Of a DNA stretch of 64,000 nt, positions 25,190-35,300 are shown piece by piece; position 1 is the first letter of the stretch, and each line of letters starts with the position of its first letter. The DNA is taken from contig DS480350.1 of NCBI GenBank assembly GCA_000154345.1, positions 459,706 through 523,705 of the forward strand. The letters are read 5' to 3'. The DNA comes from [Clostridium] leptum DSM 753. GTDB lineage: Bacteria > Bacillota > Clostridia > Oscillospirales > Acutalibacteraceae. Below the pieces are notes generated by a model. The model was not told where the DNA came from. It saw only the letters and a program-made list of their open reading frames with translations, and did not search any database. Position numbers and translations under genes: made by a program.

Positions 25190-26962
25190 ATGCGTCTGCC
25201 GGACAGCTTTTTACAGGAACTGAAGGATAGAAACAATATTTTAGACGTGGTCTCAGGCTATGTGAACCTGAAGCGCTCGGGCAGGACCATGTCCGGATTG
25301 TGCCCCTTTCATGGGGAAAAGACCCCGTCCTTCCATGTGAACGCGGAGCAGGGCTATTTTCACTGCTTTGGCTGCGGCGCCGGAGGAGACGTTATTACCT
25401 TTATCCGGAAAATTGAGAATTTGGATTACATAGACGCGGTGAAATTCCTTGCCCAGCGGGCGGGAATGGAGCTGCCGGAGGACGGCCGGGACGAGGCCGC
25501 CGCCCATATCCGGGGCAGGATTTACGAGGCTAACCGGGAAGCCGCCAGATTTTTCCACAGGTGCCTTTACAGTGAGGAAGGGAAAAACGCTTTGGCCTAT
25601 CTCAGGGGCCGGGGGCTTACCGAGCGGACCATCAAACACTTCGGCCTGGGATACTCTCCTAATTCCCGTTACGCTTTGGTGAGACAGCTCCGTTCCCTGG
25701 GATTCCGGGATGAGGAAATTATCCGGGCCAATTTGGGGTTCCAGGGGAGGTACGGCAGCAAGGGGGCGCTGGACCGGTTTGCTGACCGGGTCATGTTCCC
25801 CATCATCGACCTGCGGGGAAACGTGATCGGCTTCGGAGGCCGGATTATGACCGACCAAAAGCCTAAATACCTGAACACCTCCGACACCATGGTGTTTAAT
25901 AAAAGCCAGAACTTATACGCGCTGAATTTCGCGAAAAACGCCGGCGAAAAAAGGCTGATTTTGGCGGAGGGCTACATGGATGTCATCGCCCTGCACCAAG
26001 CGGGCTTTCCCACAGCCGTGGCGACTCTGGGCACAAGCCTGACCACAGAGCAGGCGCGGCTGATCGCCCGGTACGCCCAGGAGGCGGTGATCTGCTACGA
26101 CAGCGACGGCGCGGGCCAAAAGGCCACGGCCAGAGCGATTCCCATGCTGCGGGAGGCGGGGCTTCTGGTGAGGGTGCTGACAGTGACTGGGGGAAAAGAC
26201 CCGGATGAATTTATCCGCTCTCACGGAGATCAGGGCCCGGCCAGATTCAAGCAGCTTTTGGAAGCATCTGGAAACGATGTGGAATATCGGCTGCAAAAGG
26301 CCGCAAACGGCCTGGATTTATCCCAGCCTGATGGGAAAATCGCATATTTGACCGCTTGTGTGAGTATACTAGCCACGCTTGATAGTAAAATTGAGCAGGA
26401 GGTTTACGCGGGCAGGATAGCCGCGGAGGTGGAAATTGAGAAAAGCTCCGTAATGGCCCAGGTCGAAAAACAGATGAGAAAGCGCAGGCGGGATCAGTCA
26501 GTCCAGGAATTCCGGGAGATCCAAAAGGCGACCTCGGGCTTTGGGGACGCGGTAAATCCGCAGAAAAGCCAGAATCTGCGGGCCGCCAACGCGGAGGAGG
26601 CCCTGACCGCTTATGTGATAAATAACCCGGATATGGCTAACAATATAGAAAAATGGATCCGTCCGGATGATTTTGTCACTGATTTTAACCGGCGGGTGTA
26701 CGAAACGGTGACAGGAAGAATCCGGGAGAACCGTCCCGTGAGCCCGACGGATTTGACCCAGGATTTTTCCGAGCAGGAAATGAGCCGCATTGCCGGCATG
26801 CTATATAAGGCCTCGGTAGGCGGGGAAACCCTGGAGGCCGCCAAGGATTACTGTAAAATTATCAAGCAGGAAAAGAGCAGCGCCAAGCTGCGGGAGCCCC
26901 TGGAGGATGACGAAGCCAAAAGGCTGTTTGAAGAAATTCAGAAGAATAAATTGGGGAAATAG
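25190..26962 (+). CDS. dnaG: DNA primase
   Basis: DnaG, 590 residues, makes RNA primers for lagging-strand synthesis with the replicative helicase. The zinc-binding CHC2 domain is N-terminal (CPFHGEKTPSF near residue 38, HCFGCGAGGDVI near 57). The catalytic core includes the TOPRIM motif (LILAEGYMDVIAL near 254, CYDSDGAGQKA near 301). A C-terminal helicase-binding region follows. ATG 25190 fits the family start (MRLPDSFLQELK) and AAGGAGGG; the frame is open for 24 codons upstream. The 263-nt gap after dgt holds imperfect GC-rich hairpins and no supported gene. Confidence 0.97.
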   Translation: MRLPDSFLQELKDRNNILDVVSGYVNLKRSGRTMSGLCPFHGEKTPSFHVNAEQGYFHCFGCGAGGDVITFIRKIENLDYIDAVKFLAQRAGMELPEDGRDEAAAHIRGRIYEANREAARFFHRCLYSEEGKNALAYLRGRGLTERTIKHFGLGYSPNSRYALVRQLRSLGFRDEEIIRANLGFQGRYGSKGALDRFADRVMFPIIDLRGNVIGFGGRIMTDQKPKYLNTSDTMVFNKSQNLYALNFAKNAGEKRLILAEGYMDVIALHQAGFPTAVATLGTSLTTEQARLIARYAQEAVICYDSDGAGQKATARAIPMLREAGLLVRVLTVTGGKDPDEFIRSHGDQGPARFKQLLEASGNDVEYRLQKAANGLDLSQPDGKIAYLTACVSILATLDSKIEQEVYAGRIAAEVEIEKSSVMAQVEKQMRKRRRDQSVQEFREIQKATSGFGDAVNPQKSQNLRAANAEEALTAYVINNPDMANNIEKWIRPDDFVTDFNRRVYETVTGRIRENRPVSPTDLTQDFSEQEMSRIAGMLYKASVGGETLEAAKDYCKIIKQEKSSAKLREPLEDDEAKRLFEEIQKNKLGK

Positions 26963-26981
26963 ATAGGGAGGAGCTTTGACT

Positions 26982-28079
26982 ATGACCACAGCTACACCAG
27001 ACAAGAAAACCGTGATTAGGGATTTGACCGAACAGGCCAAAGCCAAGGGCCAGCTGAGCAACAAGGAGATTTTAGACGCCATCGGAGAGTTGGATTTTGA
27101 GCCTGAGCAGCTGGAAAAATTTTACGATACCCTGGAAGCCATGGGCGTGGAGATCGTGGAGGATTTTGAGGAGATTCCGCTGGATGACATCAATTTTGAC
27201 CTGGTGCCCGACGATGAGGATGACGCCGAGGTCCCCGCCGTGGAAAGCGTGGCCATCGATGACCCGGTCAAGGTTTATTTGAAGGAAATCGGCCGGGTGC
27301 CCCTGCTTTCTCCGGAGGAGGAAATCGACCTAGCCATCCGGATCTCCGAGGGAGACGAAAGCGCTAAGAAGCGGCTTTCCGAGGCAAACCTGCGGCTGGT
27401 GGTTTCCATTGCCAAGCGGTATTTGGGCCGCGGTATGCAGTTTCTAGATCTGATCCAGGAGGGCAACCTGGGCCTGATCAAGGCTGTGGAAAAATTCGAT
27501 TATACCAAGGGCTATAAATTTTCCACCTACGCCACCTGGTGGATTCGCCAAGCCATCACCAGAGCGATCGCGGACCAGGCCAGAACCATCCGGATTCCGG
27601 TGCATATGGTGGAAACTATCAATAAGGTGAAGAAGGTGAGCAGCCAGCTGCTGCACACCAACGGCCATGAGCCTACCGCCGACGAAATCGCCTTAGAGCT
27701 GGATATGCCGGTGGATAAGGTCCGGGAGATCATGCGGGTAGCCCAGGAGCCGGTTTCCCTGGAAACCCCCATCGGCGAGGAAGAGGACAGCCATCTGGGG
27801 GATTTTATCCCGGATGACGACGCGCCGGCCCCGGCGGACGCGGCCTCCCATATTCTGCTGAAGGAACAGCTGGCCGAGGTGTTGGATACCCTCACCCCCA
27901 GGGAGGAAAAGGTTCTTCGCCTGCGGTTTGGCCTGGAGGACGGACGCTCCCGCACCCTGGAAGAGGTGGGCAAGGAATTTAACGTCACTCGTGAGAGAAT
28001 CCGTCAGATCGAGGCGAAAGCTCTCAGAAAGCTGCGCCATCCCAGCCGCAGCAAAAAGCTGAAGGATTTTTTGGATTAA
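26982..28079 (+). CDS. rpoD: Housekeeping sigma factor SigA/RpoD
   Basis: Primary sigma factor, 365 residues, directing RNA polymerase to TTGACA/TATAAT promoters like those found throughout this window. Regions are visible: 1.2 ([16 protein letters not shown]) near residue 91, 2.1-2.4 ([29 protein letters not shown]) near 130-190, 3, and 4.2 ([24 protein letters not shown]) near the end. A short acidic region 1.1 precedes. ATG 26982 sits 8 nt after GGGAGG; TTG 26976 is too close. It follows dnaG by 19 nt, a reduced macromolecular-synthesis operon without rpsU here. Confidence 0.97.
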   Translation: MTTATPDKKTVIRDLTEQAKAKGQLSNKEILDAIGELDFEPEQLEKFYDTLEAMGVEIVEDFEEIPLDDINFDLVPDDEDDAEVPAVESVAIDDPVKVYLKEIGRVPLLSPEEEIDLAIRISEGDESAKKRLSEANLRLVVSIAKRYLGRGMQFLDLIQEGNLGLIKAVEKFDYTKGYKFSTYATWWIRQAITRAIADQARTIRIPVHMVETINKVKKVSSQLLHTNGHEPTADEIALELDMPVDKVREIMRVAQEPVSLETPIGEEEDSHLGDFIPDDDAPAPADAASHILLKEQLAEVLDTLTPREEKVLRLRFGLEDGRSRTLEEVGKEFNVTRERIRQIEAKALRKLRHPSRSKKLKDFLD

Positions 28080-28115
28080 TCTGACCCATTTTGTTGGAAA
28101 GGAGGGCGCTGCCAA

Positions 28116-28520
28116 ATGCATATGACGCTGGAAGCGGATTACGCGGTGCGAATTGTGGAGTTTTTGGCGGAGCAGGGATGTAAAACCGACGCTCACACCA
28201 TCGCGGAGCAAACCCGGGTTCCCTTGCGGTTCGCCCTTAAAATTCTGAGAACCCTGGTGTCCCAGGATATTATTGTCTCCTATAAGGGCGCCAAGGGAGG
28301 CTATCAGCTGGCTCATCCGGCGGAGGAAATCACTCTGAGACAGGTTATCGAGGCGGTGGAGGGGCCTTATGTGCTGAACCGCTGCCAGCATGACGAATAC
28401 ACCTGCGGGCACACTGCCTGCCGGTTTCATCATGTGTATAACGAGATTTCCCAGCTGGTCCGGGAAAAACTGGAATCGGTGAATTTTTCCGCGGGAACAG
28501 AAAAGAAAAAGGATACATAA
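28116..28520 (+). CDS. Rrf2 family regulator with three cysteines (IscR-like)
   Basis: A 134-residue winged-helix regulator. The N-terminus (TLEADYAVRIVEFLA) and the GAKGGYQLAHPAEEITL wing near 58-74 are the Rrf2 signature. Cys90, Cys97 and Cys102 lie in the position where IscR and NsrR bind an iron-sulfur cluster, though the spacing (x6, x4) differs from IscR's x5-x5. This suggests sensing of iron-sulfur state, redox or nitric oxide. It lies 36 nt after rpoD and 25 nt before a small membrane protein gene. No isc or suf genes are nearby, so its targets are unknown. Confidence 0.88.
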   Translation: MHMTLEADYAVRIVEFLAEQGCKTDAHTIAEQTRVPLRFALKILRTLVSQDIIVSYKGAKGGYQLAHPAEEITLRQVIEAVEGPYVLNRCQHDEYTCGHTACRFHHVYNEISQLVREKLESVNFSAGTEKKKDT

Positions 28521-28545
28521 AGCAGGATTTGCTTTTGGGAGGAGA

Positions 28546-28914
28546 ATGGATGTGGAATTAAAGCGGGGAGCCGCCTACTGGGCTTCCAGCATGGCCGGGC
28601 TATTTCTTCTGCTGGCTTTCCCCGCGCTTTTTGATGGGATAGAAGGCCTGCGCTGGCCCGCCTTTTTCGAGTTTATCCTTAAAGCCGTTTTCTATGCGGT
28701 TCTGGGGGCGCTGCTGCTGGCCTCCTTCCATTGGCAGCCTGCTGTCACCTCTGGGACGGTAGCTCTGGTGGAATTGATTCGGATCTTCAGCTGTGTGATA
28801 TTTTTAATGGATACCTGGGATTTTTCTCAGATCCCGGTGTTTATCCTATGCATCATGTTTTTTATCGCAAGCCTGATTTTTGCTGTGATTCATTATGGCA
28901 GGACCCAGGGATAA
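28546..28914 (+). CDS. Small four-helix membrane protein, unknown function
   Basis: A 122-residue, very hydrophobic protein with four predicted transmembrane helices (about 10-30, 40-60, 68-88, 93-115). I do not recognise the family. It starts at ATG 28546, but GGGAGG lies only 3 nt before it; GTG at 28552 (reading MELKRGAAYW) has better spacing and may be the true start. It is the last gene after dgt-dnaG-rpoD-rrf2 and its stop codon is inside a long terminator palindrome. Pairing with an Rrf2 regulator suggests stress or redox control, which is only an inference. Confidence 0.65.
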   Translation: MDVELKRGAAYWASSMAGLFLLLAFPALFDGIEGLRWPAFFEFILKAVFYAVLGALLLASFHWQPAVTSGTVALVELIRIFSCVIFLMDTWDFSQIPVFILCIMFFIASLIFAVIHYGRTQG

Positions 28915-28949
28915 AAAGAAGGTCTAGGAGACCGTTTTTTATCCCTGGG
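28904..28949. terminator. Long nested terminator
   Basis: An outer stem pairs CCCAGGGATAAAAA (28904-28917) with TTTTTATCCCTGGG (28936-28949); an inner stem GGTCT/AGACC (28921-28933) is followed by T6. It overlaps the stop codon of the membrane protein gene and can serve both directions. Confidence 0.85.
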
Positions 28950-29083
28950 CCAATGGCCCCGGCTGTGTGATGAAAGGGAGGCGCTGAGGGCCTGGGCTGC
29001 TTTTGGCAATTTGAAGCTTTTTATGCCGAACCTTCAAATAGGAGAAATCTAAAAAATCATTTGCAGAGCTTTGACAAGATGCC

Positions 29084-29116
29084 CAAAGGGCCGGCGTTTC
29101 AAACGCCGGCCCTTTG
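29084..29116. other. 16-bp perfect GC hairpin between convergent genes
   Basis: CAAAGGGCCGGCGTTT (29084-29099) pairs exactly with AAACGCCGGCCCTTTG (29101-29116). It lies 71 nt beyond the alcohol dehydrogenase stop. Neither side has a real T run, so it could be a roadblock, a processing site or a weak terminator. Confidence 0.5.
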
Positions 29117-29186
29117 CTCTGTTTGGTGGCGCCTGCGCTGGGTCGGAGGTGTTTTCGCTTACTCCGCCGAGAGCCGAAAAAGCGCC

Positions 29187-30215
29187 TTACTCCTGGGGAA
29201 GCACCTGTACCTTAATGGAATCGGAATCCATCTGCTTGAAAAGCGCGGCCTCCAGCTGGGATAAGGGATACTGATGCGTGATCAGGGGAGCGGTCTTGAT
29301 TTTTCCCGAGTTGATCAGATTGACCGCCTTTTGATGGGTATCCGGGTTGATAAAGGAGCCTTTGACAGTCAGCTCCTTCTGATAGACCTCAAACAGCGGC
29401 AGGCCGTATTCCGCTCCGGCTTGAGGCACGCTGAACAGCAGAACCGTGGCACCCTTATCCGCCGCGGAAACCGCCTGCTGAGTGGCAAAGGTTTTTCCTA
29501 CGCATTCGATTACAACCTGAGCGCCCGCAATTCCGAGAGTATCCCGCAGCTGAACGTCAAGAGGCTTTTCCAGTGGATTGAAAGCGTAGTCCGCGCCCAG
29601 GGTGAGCCCGATTCGGCGGCGGTTTTCCACTGGTTCGCTTAAAATGACCCGGGCGGCGCCCTTCAGCCTGGCAAGCTGTACCATCAGCAGGCCGATCGCG
29701 CCGCCGCCGATGACGCAGACCGTATCGCCCAGTTCGATTCCGGCAAGCTCCACACCGTGGATACAGCAGGCGAGAGGCTCCGCCATAGCGCCCTCCGCAA
29801 AGCTGACTTCCGGGTTTAAGCGGTACACCTGCCCCTCCGGCACCACGCTGTATTGGGCAAAGCCGCCGTCAAAGTTAACGCCCACGGCTACCAGATTGCT
29901 GCACAGCTGCTTTTTTCCGGCCTTGCAATAGGGGCATGTTCCGCAATAGATGTTAGGATCCACCGTCACGTGGTCCCCGGTCCGCACCGTGGTCACGCCG
30001 CGGCCGGTTTCCACCACCACGCCGGCGTATTCATGGCCCAGCACCACCGGAGGAGTAACCTCCGCGGAACCCTTTTCCCCATGATAGATATGAATGTCGG
30101 TCCCGCAGATTCCCGCCGCCATATTCTGGATTTTCACCTCAAAATCTCCTAAAGGCGGAAAGCTCATTTCTCTCACTTGGAACTGACGGCTTCCCAGAAA
30201 ATAGTTGCCTTTCAT
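29187..30215 (-). CDS. Zinc-dependent alcohol/polyol dehydrogenase (MDR family)
   Basis: A 342-residue medium-chain dehydrogenase. The catalytic zinc ligands lie in ICGTDIHIYHG (Cys near residue 37) and GHEYAG (His-Glu near 60). The structural zinc loop has four Cys in YCGTCPYCKAGKKQLC near 90-105. The nucleotide-binding GGGAIG near 170 is followed by an acidic residue in ILSEPVE, which favours NAD over NADP. Overall it resembles sorbitol, butanediol and threonine dehydrogenases; the substrate cannot be fixed. ATG follows GGAGGATG. It is single, with its own promoter, next to a divergent MATE exporter. Confidence 0.9.
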   Translation of the reverse strand: MKGNYFLGSRQFQVREMSFPPLGDFEVKIQNMAAGICGTDIHIYHGEKGSAEVTPPVVLGHEYAGVVVETGRGVTTVRTGDHVTVDPNIYCGTCPYCKAGKKQLCSNLVAVGVNFDGGFAQYSVVPEGQVYRLNPEVSFAEGAMAEPLACCIHGVELAGIELGDTVCVIGGGAIGLLMVQLARLKGAARVILSEPVENRRRIGLTLGADYAFNPLEKPLDVQLRDTLGIAGAQVVIECVGKTFATQQAVSAADKGATVLLFSVPQAGAEYGLPLFEVYQKELTVKGSFINPDTHQKAVNLINSGKIKTAPLITHQYPLSQLEAALFKQMDSDSIKVQVLPQE

Positions 30216-30262
30216 AGGACATCCTCCTGTTTGAATTGATATCTATGGAGCTGTTTTTCTCA

Positions 30263-30291
30263 ATTATATTGCAGGCTGAAATGGATGTAAA
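30263..30291 (-). promoter_or_regulatory. Alcohol dehydrogenase promoter
   Basis: Minus-strand TTTACA (30286-30291), 17-nt spacer, perfect TATAAT (30263-30268), 48 nt upstream of the start codon. Confidence 0.7.
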
Positions 30292-30347
30292 TAGATAGCC
30301 TGCGCCCTTGCCTAAATATTTTTTTATTTCCTTCAGATGAAATAAAG

Positions 30348-30376
30348 TTGCAGTAAAATCCTGCGGGCTCTTGTAT
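30348..30376 (+). promoter_or_regulatory. Possible MATE gene promoter
   Basis: TTGCAG (30348-30353), 17-nt spacer, TTGTAT (30371-30376). The -10 is weak (4 of 6). Confidence 0.35.
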
Positions 30377-30446
30377 TTTAATAGAGAAAAGAATAGAATG
30401 GGGGTGAAAGGTTAAGCGAAGCTTAGGAAAGGGCGGGATTTTGACT

Positions 30447-31886
30447 GTGAAACGTTCCTATGAGATCGATATGTGCAATGGACCGCTGTTAGGAAAGATT
30501 CTTCAATTTTCCATTCCACTGATCTGCTCGGGGATCTTGCAGCTTTTGTTCAATGCCGCCGATATCGTGGTGGTAGGGCAGTTTACAGGAAGCGACGCGC
30601 TGGCGGCGGTGGGGTCTACCAGCGCTTTAAATAACCTAATCGTCAATGTGTTCCTAGGTTTCTCTATTGGCTGCAGCATTATGACCGCCCGGTACTATGG
30701 CGCCCAGAAATGGAAGGACGTCCACGAGGTCGTCCATACTTCCATGCTGGTCAGCATGATCTGCGGGGCAGCGCTGATCGTCATTGGGATTGCGTTGGCC
30801 CGGCCTTTGCTGGAGGTCATGGGGACGCCGGAAAATGTTCTGGACCAGGCGGTGCTCTATATGCGGATCATTTTCGTAGGAATGCCGGCTCTGATGGTAT
30901 ATAATTTCGGTGCGGCTATTCTAAGGGCGGTGGGCGACACCAAGAGGCCGCTGCTGTTTCTGCTGATCGCCGGTGCGATTAATGTTGTGCTGAATTTGGT
31001 GTTTGTTATCGTGTTCCATATGGGCGTCGCCGGCGTGGCTGTTGCTACCGTGATTTCCCAGTGCGTGTCGGCGGTCATGATTGTGGTCTGCCTGATGCGA
31101 AGCGAAACCGTCTATCAGCTTTGCCTTAAGGAGCTTCGCATCTACAAGGATAAGCTGATTGAAATCACAAAAGTAGGGCTGCCTGCCGGAATCCAGGGGG
31201 CGGTGTTCAATGTTTCTAATGTGCTGATCCAGTCCTCAGTCAATTCCTTTGGCTCCTTGGTGGTTGCGGGAAATACGGCCGCTACCAACCTGGAGGGCTT
31301 TGTGTATACCTCCATGAACGCTATTTACCAGGCATCCCTGAGCTTTACCAGCCAAAATATTGGCGCGGGAAAAATGGAAAGGATCAAACCGGTGCTCTGG
31401 CGCTGCCTGGCGGTGGTGTTTGTGGTAGGGGCCGGTATGGGCGGGCTGGGGCTTTTGTTTATGAACCAGCTTCTGGGGATTTATTCCGGTGAGCCTGAAG
31501 TGATCAGCTACGGCGCTTTGCGGATGGAGCTGATTTTCTCCACCTATTTCTTCTGCGGCATGATGGATGTAGCCTGCGGCTCGGTGCGGGGGCTGGGCTA
31601 TTCTATTACGCCTACGGTGATCTCGCTGACCGGCGCCTGTGGCCTGCGGATTTTATGGATTTATACCGTTTTCGCTTTGGACCGTTCCTTGTTTACCTTG
31701 TATTTGTCTTATCCCGTGACTTGGGCGGTTACTTTTTTAGGCCATCTGGTATGCTTCTTTATTTTTCTCAGAAAGGTAAAGCGGAAAGCCGCCTGGGAAA
31801 TACGGCCGCAAGGGCCTGAGCCTGGCGTGAAAGAAGAGCGCGCCGAAGAAATTTACAATCAACATGAAACGAATGAAGAATTGTAA
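30447..31886 (+). CDS. MATE family efflux transporter
   Basis: A roughly 479-residue membrane protein with 12 predicted helices in two similar halves, of the multidrug and toxic compound extrusion family, which exports cationic drugs or metabolites in exchange for Na+ or H+. The family opening (LLGKILQFSIPLICSGILQ), the VVVGQFTGSDALAAVGS segment near residue 42 and the second-half GLPAGIQGAVFNVSN near 245 are clear. GTG 30447 has spacing of about 9 nt from GGGCGGGA; TTG 30441 is nearer to it and is an alternative. It is divergent from the alcohol dehydrogenase. Substrate unknown. Confidence 0.92.
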   Translation: MKRSYEIDMCNGPLLGKILQFSIPLICSGILQLLFNAADIVVVGQFTGSDALAAVGSTSALNNLIVNVFLGFSIGCSIMTARYYGAQKWKDVHEVVHTSMLVSMICGAALIVIGIALARPLLEVMGTPENVLDQAVLYMRIIFVGMPALMVYNFGAAILRAVGDTKRPLLFLLIAGAINVVLNLVFVIVFHMGVAGVAVATVISQCVSAVMIVVCLMRSETVYQLCLKELRIYKDKLIEITKVGLPAGIQGAVFNVSNVLIQSSVNSFGSLVVAGNTAATNLEGFVYTSMNAIYQASLSFTSQNIGAGKMERIKPVLWRCLAVVFVVGAGMGGLGLLFMNQLLGIYSGEPEVISYGALRMELIFSTYFFCGMMDVACGSVRGLGYSITPTVISLTGACGLRILWIYTVFALDRSLFTLYLSYPVTWAVTFLGHLVCFFIFLRKVKRKAAWEIRPQGPEPGVKEERAEEIYNQHETNEEL

Positions 31887-31924
31887 AAAAGCATCTGGTT
31901 TACAGCTGTGCGTAAAAAGGATAA

Positions 31925-31965
31925 AAAGCGCCCTGTCCGGAAATTTGTTTCGGACAGGGCGCTTT
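31925..31965 (+). terminator. Terminator after the MATE gene
   Basis: A 15-bp perfect stem pairs 31925-31939 with 31951-31965 (GCGCCCTGTCCG arm), flanked by A and T runs, 38 nt after the MATE stop codon. Confidence 0.82.
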
Positions 31966-32114
31966 AGCAGCTTTTTAACGCTTTCAACTTTTAGGGATAG
32001 GCGCCGGATGCGCTATGTTTTAAGACCGTGATGGAAAACCTTGATTAACAGGAAGAAAAAGGGAATAAAATAAAAAAGGGGTAAAAGAAAAAAGAAAAAC
32101 TTTCCTAGTTTTCC

Positions 32115-32143
32115 TTGACAATCCCCCGAAAGTATTATAAAAT
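32115..32143 (+). promoter_or_regulatory. rpoBC promoter
   Basis: A perfect TTGACA (32115-32120), 17 nt, and TAAAAT (32138-32143), followed by an AT-rich stretch. The leader runs about 155 nt to rpoB and carries the small hairpin ACCGCCG/CGGCGGT (32262-32277) just before the ribosome binding site. Nothing else is seen in the 31966-32291 spacer. Confidence 0.75.
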
Positions 32144-32303
32144 AATATACTGCATCATAATGGAAACATATACCCTAACTCCACTTAATATTATCATCAT
32201 TGCGACAAAAATGCAAGGGGAAATGTGAAAATTTTTGGTGGCTGGAAAGCGTTGCGTTGGTACCGCCGCACGGCGGTAAATAGATAAAGGAGTGATTGAG
32301 CCT

Positions 32304-35300
32304 ATGGTGAACGTCAAACCGGTGCACTTGGGAGAAACGGTGCGAATGAGTTTTTCCCGCATTGATGAGGTTCTGGAAATGCCGAACCTGATCGAGGTAC
32401 AAAAGGATTCCTACCAGTGGTTTCTGGACGAAGGACTGAAGGAAGTCTTTAAGGATGTTTCCGGGATTACGGATTACACTGGCAACCTGGTTCTGGACTT
32501 TGTAGACTACAAGCTGGATGTAGACAAGCCAAACTACACGGTGGAAGAGTGCAAGGAAAGAGACACCACCTACGCGGCCGCCCTTCGGGTGACGGCCCGG
32601 CTTCTCAATAAGGAAAGCGGCGAGATCAAAGAATCCGAAGTGTTCATGGGCGATTTTCCTCTGATGACCGACAGCGGCACCTTTGTGATTAACGGTGCCG
32701 AGCGCGTAATTGTTTCCCAATTGGTTCGTTCTCCTGGCGTTTACTATAAAATGGAATACGATAAAACCGGTAAAGAGCTGTTCAGCTCTACCGTGATCCC
32801 CAACCGGGGCGCCTGGCTGGAGTATGAAAACGACGCCAACGACGTGTTCTATGTCCGTATTGATAAAAACCGCAAGATCCCGATTACCGTGTTTATCCGC
32901 GCTTTAGGCTTGGGCACCGACGGGGAGCTTTTAGATTATTTCGGCAACGACCAGAGAATCAAGGCTACCATCGAAAAGGATCCGTGCAAAACCACTGAGG
33001 AGGCCCTGCTGGAGGTTTACCGGAAGCTCCGCCCCAGCGAGCCCCCTACTATTGAAAGCGCCCAGTCCCATATAAACGCCCTGTTTTTTGACGCACGGCG
33101 TTACGACCTGTCCCGGGTGGGACGCTATAAATACAATAAAAAGCTTGGAATCTCCAACCGTCTCCAGGGCCAGAAGCTGGCCGCGCCTATCGCCAACCCG
33201 CTCACCGGCGAGGTGATGTTCGACGAGGGCAAGGTGCTGAGCCGTGAGGAAGCGGTGCAGGTGGAAAACGCCGGCGTGACCGTGGCCTATGTCATGGCAG
33301 AGGGACAGGAGGAGCCGGTCAAGATCATCTCTAACGGTATGGTGGATATTTCCTGCTACGTGGATTTCGACGCGAAAAAGGAATGCGGCATTAACGAAAA
33401 GGTCCGCTTCAGCGTGCTGGCTGAGATCCTGGAAGCCGCCCGCACCCCCGAAGAGCTGAAAGACGCCCTGCGGGAGCGGGAGGACGAGCTGATCCCCAAG
33501 CACATTATCGTGGATGATATTTTCGCCTCCATCAACTATATGAACTGCCTGGCCTGCGGCATCGGCTCTACCGATGATATCGACCACCTGGGCAACCGCA
33601 GAATCCGCTCTGTCGGCGAGCTGCTGCAAAACCAGTTCCGTATCGGCTTTTCCCGCTTGGAACGGGTCATCCGGGAAAGAATGACCCTTCAGGCTCAGGA
33701 TCTGGAGGTGCTGACTCCTCACGCTTTGATCAACATCCGCCCGGTTGTGGCGGCGATCAAGGAGTTTTTCGGCTCCTCTCCACTGTCTCAGTTTATGGAT
33801 CAGAACAACCCGCTGGCTGAGCTGACCCACAAAAGAAGGCTTTCCTCTCTGGGCCCCGGCGGCCTTTCCAGAGACCGGGCCGGGTTCGAGGTCCGTGACG
33901 TACACTACAGCCACTACGGCCGCATGTGCCCGATCGAGACGCCGGAAGGCCCCAACATCGGCCTGATTTCTTATTTGGCCACCTTCGCCAGAATCAACGA
34001 GTACGGCTTTATCGAGGCTCCGTTCCGCAAGGTGGATAAGGTTAACCACGTGGTGACCAACGAGGTGGTTTACATGACCGCCGATATGGAGGACGATTAC
34101 ATCGTGGCCCAGGCCAACGAGCCGCTGGATGAAAACGGGTATTTCCTCCACGCCAAGGTCAACGGACGTTTCCGCGACGAGTTCGTGGAGGTGGAGCGGG
34201 ACCGGGCGGATTATATGGACGTTTCTCCCCGGATGGTAGTTTCCGTGGCCACCGCCATGATCCCCTTCCTGGAGAACGACGACGCCAACCGCGCACTGAT
34301 GGGCTCCAACATGCAGCGGCAGGCGGTTCCCCTTCTGAAGACAGAGGCGCCCATCGTGGGCACCGGCATGGAATACAAGGCCGGCGTTGACTCCGGCGTA
34401 TGTATCCTGGCGAAAAAGGATGGCGTGGTGGAAGCCGTCAGCGCCGACGAGATCCGAATGAAGAATGACGACGGCACCACGGACACCTATCATGTGATTA
34501 AGTTTATGCGCTCCAACCAGGGCACCTGCGTCAATCAGGTTCCGGTGGTCTCCAAGGGACAGCGGGTGAAGAAAAACGCGGTGCTGGCCGACGGCCCCGC
34601 CACCTGCAACGGCGAGATCAGCCTGGGTAAAAACGCCTTGATCGGCTTTATGACCTGGGAAGGCTACAACTACGAGGACGCGGTCCTCATCAACGAAAAA
34701 ATCGTCCGCGACGACGTTTATACCTCGATTCACATCGAGGAATATGAGACCGAGGCCCGGGATACCAAATTAGGGCCGGAGGAGATCACCTGCGACATTC
34801 CCAATGTCAATGAGGATCTGCTGAAGGATCTGGATGAAAACGGCATTATCCATGTGGGCGCCGAGGTCCGCGCCGGGGATATCCTGGTAGGCAAGGTCAC
34901 TCCTAAGGGAGAGACGGAGCTGACCGCAGAGGAGCGGCTGCTGCGCGCCATCTTCGGCGAGAAGGCCAGAGAGGTGAGAGATACCTCCCTGAGAGTGCCG
35001 CACGGCGAATACGGCATCGTGGTAGACGTGAAGGTGTTCACCAGAGAGAACAGCCACGACGAGCTGCCTCCGGGAGTGAACAAGGTGGTGCGCTGCTATG
35101 TGGCCCAGAAGAGAAAGATCTCGGTGGGAGACAAGATGGCGGGCCGCCATGGAAACAAGGGCGTTGTTTCCAGGATCCTGCCTCAGGAGGATATGCCGTA
35201 TCTGCCTGACGGCACCCCGCTGGATATCGTATTGAACCCCTTGGGCGTACCTTCCCGTATGAACATCGGCCAGGTGCTGGAGGTTCACTTAGGCTATGCC

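Noticed and set aside
29187..30215. Reading the zinc dehydrogenase as threonine dehydrogenase (tdh), since tdh follows spoVS in Bacillus
   Set aside because: The gene is about 28 kb away from spoVS here, no kbl gene adjoins it, and its motifs fit several polyol and alcohol dehydrogenases equally well.
32931..34733. 600-codon open frame on the minus strand inside rpoB
   Set aside because: It is antisense to a fully conserved rpoB and reads His/Val/Gly-rich low-complexity protein; such mirrors are common in GC-rich genes with strong codon bias.
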